Below are positions 61,660 through 64,000 of a stretch of DNA of 64,000 nt, piece by piece. The number at the start of each line of letters is the position of its first letter. Within the stretch, counting starts at the first letter, position 1. A program made the translations under genes and the position numbers. The stretch comes from Ornithinimicrobium avium (GTDB lineage: Bacteria > Actinomycetota > Actinomycetes > Actinomycetales > Dermatophilaceae): NCBI RefSeq assembly GCF_003351765.1, contig NZ_CP031229.1:248001-312000 (forward strand). The letters are read 5' to 3'. Under the pieces are notes generated by a model, which had not been told where the DNA came from, searched no databases, and worked only from the letters and a program-made list of their open reading frames with translations.

Positions 61660-64000
61660 GGATGCCTCACCTTCCACTGTGAGAGGAGCAGGGTCGCCGC
61701 GGCGGCGACCACCCCGACGAGCGTCGTGGCCACAGGCCAGGCGGAGGAGCTGCCAGCGAACCGGGTCACGGCCCAGGACAGGACCAGGGCGGGCAGGACC
61801 GCCCCAGCGACGCAGACCAGCACCTGGCCGAACCACAGCCCGCGGATGGCCCTGGGGGTCCAGCCTGCCGAGGCGAGGACCGTGGTCACAACCCGCCGCA
61901 CCTGTGCCTGGACGTGGCCGGAGAGGGCGAGCAGGAGCAGGGCGCCCCCGATGCCGACGAAGACCAGGGCCAGGTGCAGCGGCAGCAGCGTCTCGCTGAT
62001 GAGGCTCGCCAGACGGGTCCGGCCAGCGTCCCGCCGAGCGGAGAGCACCGCCAGGTGCGCCGCTCCTGCCCCGGCCCCTGCAGCGATCACCCCGACAACG
62101 GTGAGCACGGTCGACAACGGAGCAGAGACGGTCATGCGCCCGACCATGCGCGCCGGTGTGGTGGCTGCTGGTCTCGTCCGGCCGTGCGCGGCCTCGTCGT
62201 CAGACCGGTTACGCCTGACGGCCGTCCACCACGACAGCAACGCGCCGATCACGTAGACCCCGGCGGTGATGGCCAGGACCGACCCGACCAGCGGCGCCGA
62301 GGCCTGTCCCGACCGGGCCGCTAGCCACCACGACAAGGCGAGGGCGGCGGCCAGAAGGGAGGCCCCGACGGCGTGCTCGGACCACATCCAGCGCGCCAGG
62401 TCGGAGTTCCGCCACCCCAGGCGGCGCAGCACGGCGACCTCGGTGCGGCGCTCCACCCCGGTGAGTGTCGCCGCTGCCAGCGAGGCCATCCCTGCGGTGA
62501 GGAGCGCGAGCCAGAGCAGGCTGCGCCCCACCGCGTCAAAGCTGGACTCGACCGTCCGAGCGGCGCCCAGCGTGGACCACTCCTGGACGACCCAGCCCAG
62601 AGGCCCCGGCTCGTCGGCCGTCGGATAGCTCGGGACCTCGATGAGCGTCGGTTCACGCGAGGACCCGGCTACGACGCTGACGCGCAGTCCCAGGCGCTGG
62701 ATCTGCTGCGCGACGGTAGCGACCCGTTGGCGCCCCTGCTCGTCGTAGCCGGAGATCCCCCCGACCCGGACCCGGATCGCGTCGATCGGGTCGTGCCCTA
62801 TGAGGTCCAGCCCGCCCTGCAGGTCGGTGATCGCGCCCGGGGACGCCGCGGTCAGCCCGAGGCCGTCGAGAGATGCGCGTAGCTGACGGGAGTCGTCGAC
62901 CTGGGCAGTGGGGTCCTCGCCGAGGAGCCACGTCGACCCCACCTCGTAGGCACCCAGAGGCACGTACGAGGCCAGGTCGACACCGGAGTCCACCGACGTG
63001 CTGGAGTAACGGCCGACGACCAACGGTGCGATGTCTGCGGGCTGCTCGGCGGGTGTGCTCTCGCGGTAGACGGGCAGCAGCACAGACCCCTTGGGGCCGG
63101 GTCCATCGGCCGTCCACTCGCTGTCCAGCAGCCAAGTGAACTCCACCGGATCCGATACCGGAACCGCGCGTATCGCGCACTTACCGTCAACACCTGGACG
63201 CTGCTCGTAACGGACCTCGGACGGCACGGACCGCTGGACCGTCAGGACACTCTGGGACACGACTCCCAGGGTGTCCATGCCGGGCAGCCAGGACGCAGCC
63301 ACCGTCGTCGGCTCCTGGGTCAGCGGGAGGAAGGCAGAGTCGAACGCCTCGCTGTTCTCGGCCAGAAACCCGGTGGAGGGCAGATCCTGCCACGCAGCTT
63401 CCAGGCCGGTAGAGGCCATCGGGGACCCGGACACGGGGTCCTCCTCGAAGAGCGGAGAGGCCACGGTGGTCAGGTCGAGCTCGGTGGCCGTGATGCTGGC
63501 CGTGAGTGAGAACTGGGGCTCGTCGTTGACGACGACCGGCACGGCCACCGCGGTGCTGGGGTCCGGCACAGTCCCGACTGCGTCCCACCGTTGCACCGTC
63601 TCTTGCCATGCGGGGCCCAGCTCGGAGAGGGTGCGCTGGTCGTCCCGGGCCAGGGTTGCGAGCCCGGAGAGGAAGCCTCCATCCTCCCCGAGCAGGGCCA
63701 TCTCGGCTTGCGGATCGACTGCGACGATGGTCTGTGTCAGCGGGGGAAAACTCAGCAGTCCGGCGAGCATGCCCTCATCGGTCGCTGTGCCACCACCCAC
63801 GGACAGGACTTCACCGGGACTGGTGCCCATTACAAGATGGGCTGCCGCCTCAGCGATCGTGCGGTTCGTCACACCGTCGTCGTACTGGATGGCCGCGTCG
63901 AGCCGATACCCACGGTCCTTCGTGTCGTAGGGCACGGCGACGACGAGTTGCTGGGTCGTGCCCTGGACCTGGCCCACCATGCCGATGGGTGCCGCGACCT
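61656..64000 (-). CDS. FtsX-like ABC permease, 5' end outside window
   Basis: The frame reads to the window edge; an ATG at 63980 is in frame but APIG codons before it suggest it is internal. The visible 781 residues have a large extracytoplasmic region (~1-500) rich in beta strands, and C-terminal membrane helices: LLWLALLTAGMASLAAATLTGVERRTEVAVLRRLGWRNSDLARWM is the FtsX-domain helix with its cytoplasmic coupling loop, later LLWSE..., VYVIGALLSWWTAV, STVLTVVGVIAAGAGAGAA and LVLSWAVTRFAG. It resembles MacB-like exporters of actinobacteria. Substrate unknown. Confidence 0.88.
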   Translation of the reverse strand, partial: VAAPIGMVGQVQGTTQQLVVAVPYDTKDRGYRLDAAIQYDDGVTNRTIAEAAAHLVMGTSPGEVLSVGGGTATDEGMLAGLLSFPPLTQTIVAVDPQAEMALLGEDGGFLSGLATLARDDQRTLSELGPAWQETVQRWDAVGTVPDPSTAVAVPVVVNDEPQFSLTASITATELDLTTVASPLFEEDPVSGSPMASTGLEAAWQDLPSTGFLAENSEAFDSAFLPLTQEPTTVAASWLPGMDTLGVVSQSVLTVQRSVPSEVRYEQRPGVDGKCAIRAVPVSDPVEFTWLLDSEWTADGPGPKGSVLLPVYRESTPAEQPADIAPLVVGRYSSTSVDSGVDLASYVPLGAYEVGSTWLLGEDPTAQVDDSRQLRASLDGLGLTAASPGAITDLQGGLDLIGHDPIDAIRVRVGGISGYDEQGRQRVATVAQQIQRLGLRVSVVAGSSREPTLIEVPSYPTADEPGPLGWVVQEWSTLGAARTVESSFDAVGRSLLWLALLTAGMASLAAATLTGVERRTEVAVLRRLGWRNSDLARWMWSEHAVGASLLAAALALSWWLAARSGQASAPLVGSVLAITAGVYVIGALLSWWTAVRRNRSDDEAAHGRTRPAATTPARMVGRMTVSAPLSTVLTVVGVIAAGAGAGAAHLAVLSARRDAGRTRLASLISETLLPLHLALVFVGIGGALLLLALSGHVQAQVRRVVTTVLASAGWTPRAIRGLWFGQVLVCVAGAVLPALVLSWAVTRFAGSSSAWPVATTLVGVVAAAATLLLSQWKVRHP

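Overview
The window is a 64-kb piece of a high-GC, Gram-positive actinobacterial chromosome. The gene order hrcA-dnaJ-rsmE-phoH-ybeY-corC-era, then recO-uppS, zur/znu, glyS, dus, dgt, dnaG, tRNA-Asn is a familiar actinobacterial backbone. Codon use is strongly G/C at third positions. Many genes are read without a Shine-Dalgarno, from a start codon 6-8 nt behind a TANNNT -10 box. A suborder such as Micrococcales (Intrasporangiaceae/Ornithinimicrobiaceae-like) is my inference only.

Layout. 1-4545: malate synthase (cut by the window edge), a GNAT acetyltransferase, lepA, trmB. 4546-5729: a frame-disrupted DUF559-like gene bracketed by pairs of hairpin-forming repeats. 5730-8385: ppk2, hemW and a gap full of strong hairpins. 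8386-11235: DUF4870 protein, DUF3097 protein, fumC. 11298-19612: CIRCE, hrcA, dnaJ, rsmE, an MFS exporter, phoH, ybeY, a CorC-like protein and era, mostly overlapping and therefore probably one long operon. 19651-23893: a PEP-dependent dihydroxyacetone kinase set in which DhaM is fused to HPr and complete Enzyme I. 23859-26115: alkB-like gene, recO, uppS. 26202-29753: zinc island (frame-disrupted hypothetical gene, zur, znuB, znuC, znuA) behind a Zur-box-like site. 29762-34676: DUF6703-like protein, glyS, TRAP transporter dctPQM. 34815-43992: acyl-CoA dehydrogenase, LysE exporter, dus, PfpI, sulfurtransferase, DUF2277, a HExxH protein, MOSC, dgt, nitronate monooxygenase. 44196-49280: SigE-like sigma factor with its membrane partner, then a response regulator/thioredoxin-reductase-like fusion (frame disrupted) with a cyclic-nucleotide-domain histidine kinase. 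49299-54520: LigD polymerase domain, DHA2 exporter, dnaG and a short partner gene.

From the tRNA-Asn (54621) to about 60930 the sequence looks like accessory DNA with a lower G+C feel. It holds an excisionase-like protein, a RHH/Doc toxin-antitoxin pair with no standard start codon for doc, a HigB/HigA-type pair, a broken lipoprotein, a full group II intron (57457-59374, with EBS1/IBS1 pairing visible), an IS256-family element, and the 3' remnant of a gene apparently cut by it. I see no integrase. The window ends in an ABC transporter (ATPase plus FtsX-like permease) that runs off the right edge.

Four genes (4716-5616, 26202-26607, 46223-47877, 56668-57375) read as one protein only if a frame change is allowed. 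Whether these are real lesions, programmed events or assembly errors cannot be settled from the sequence alone.
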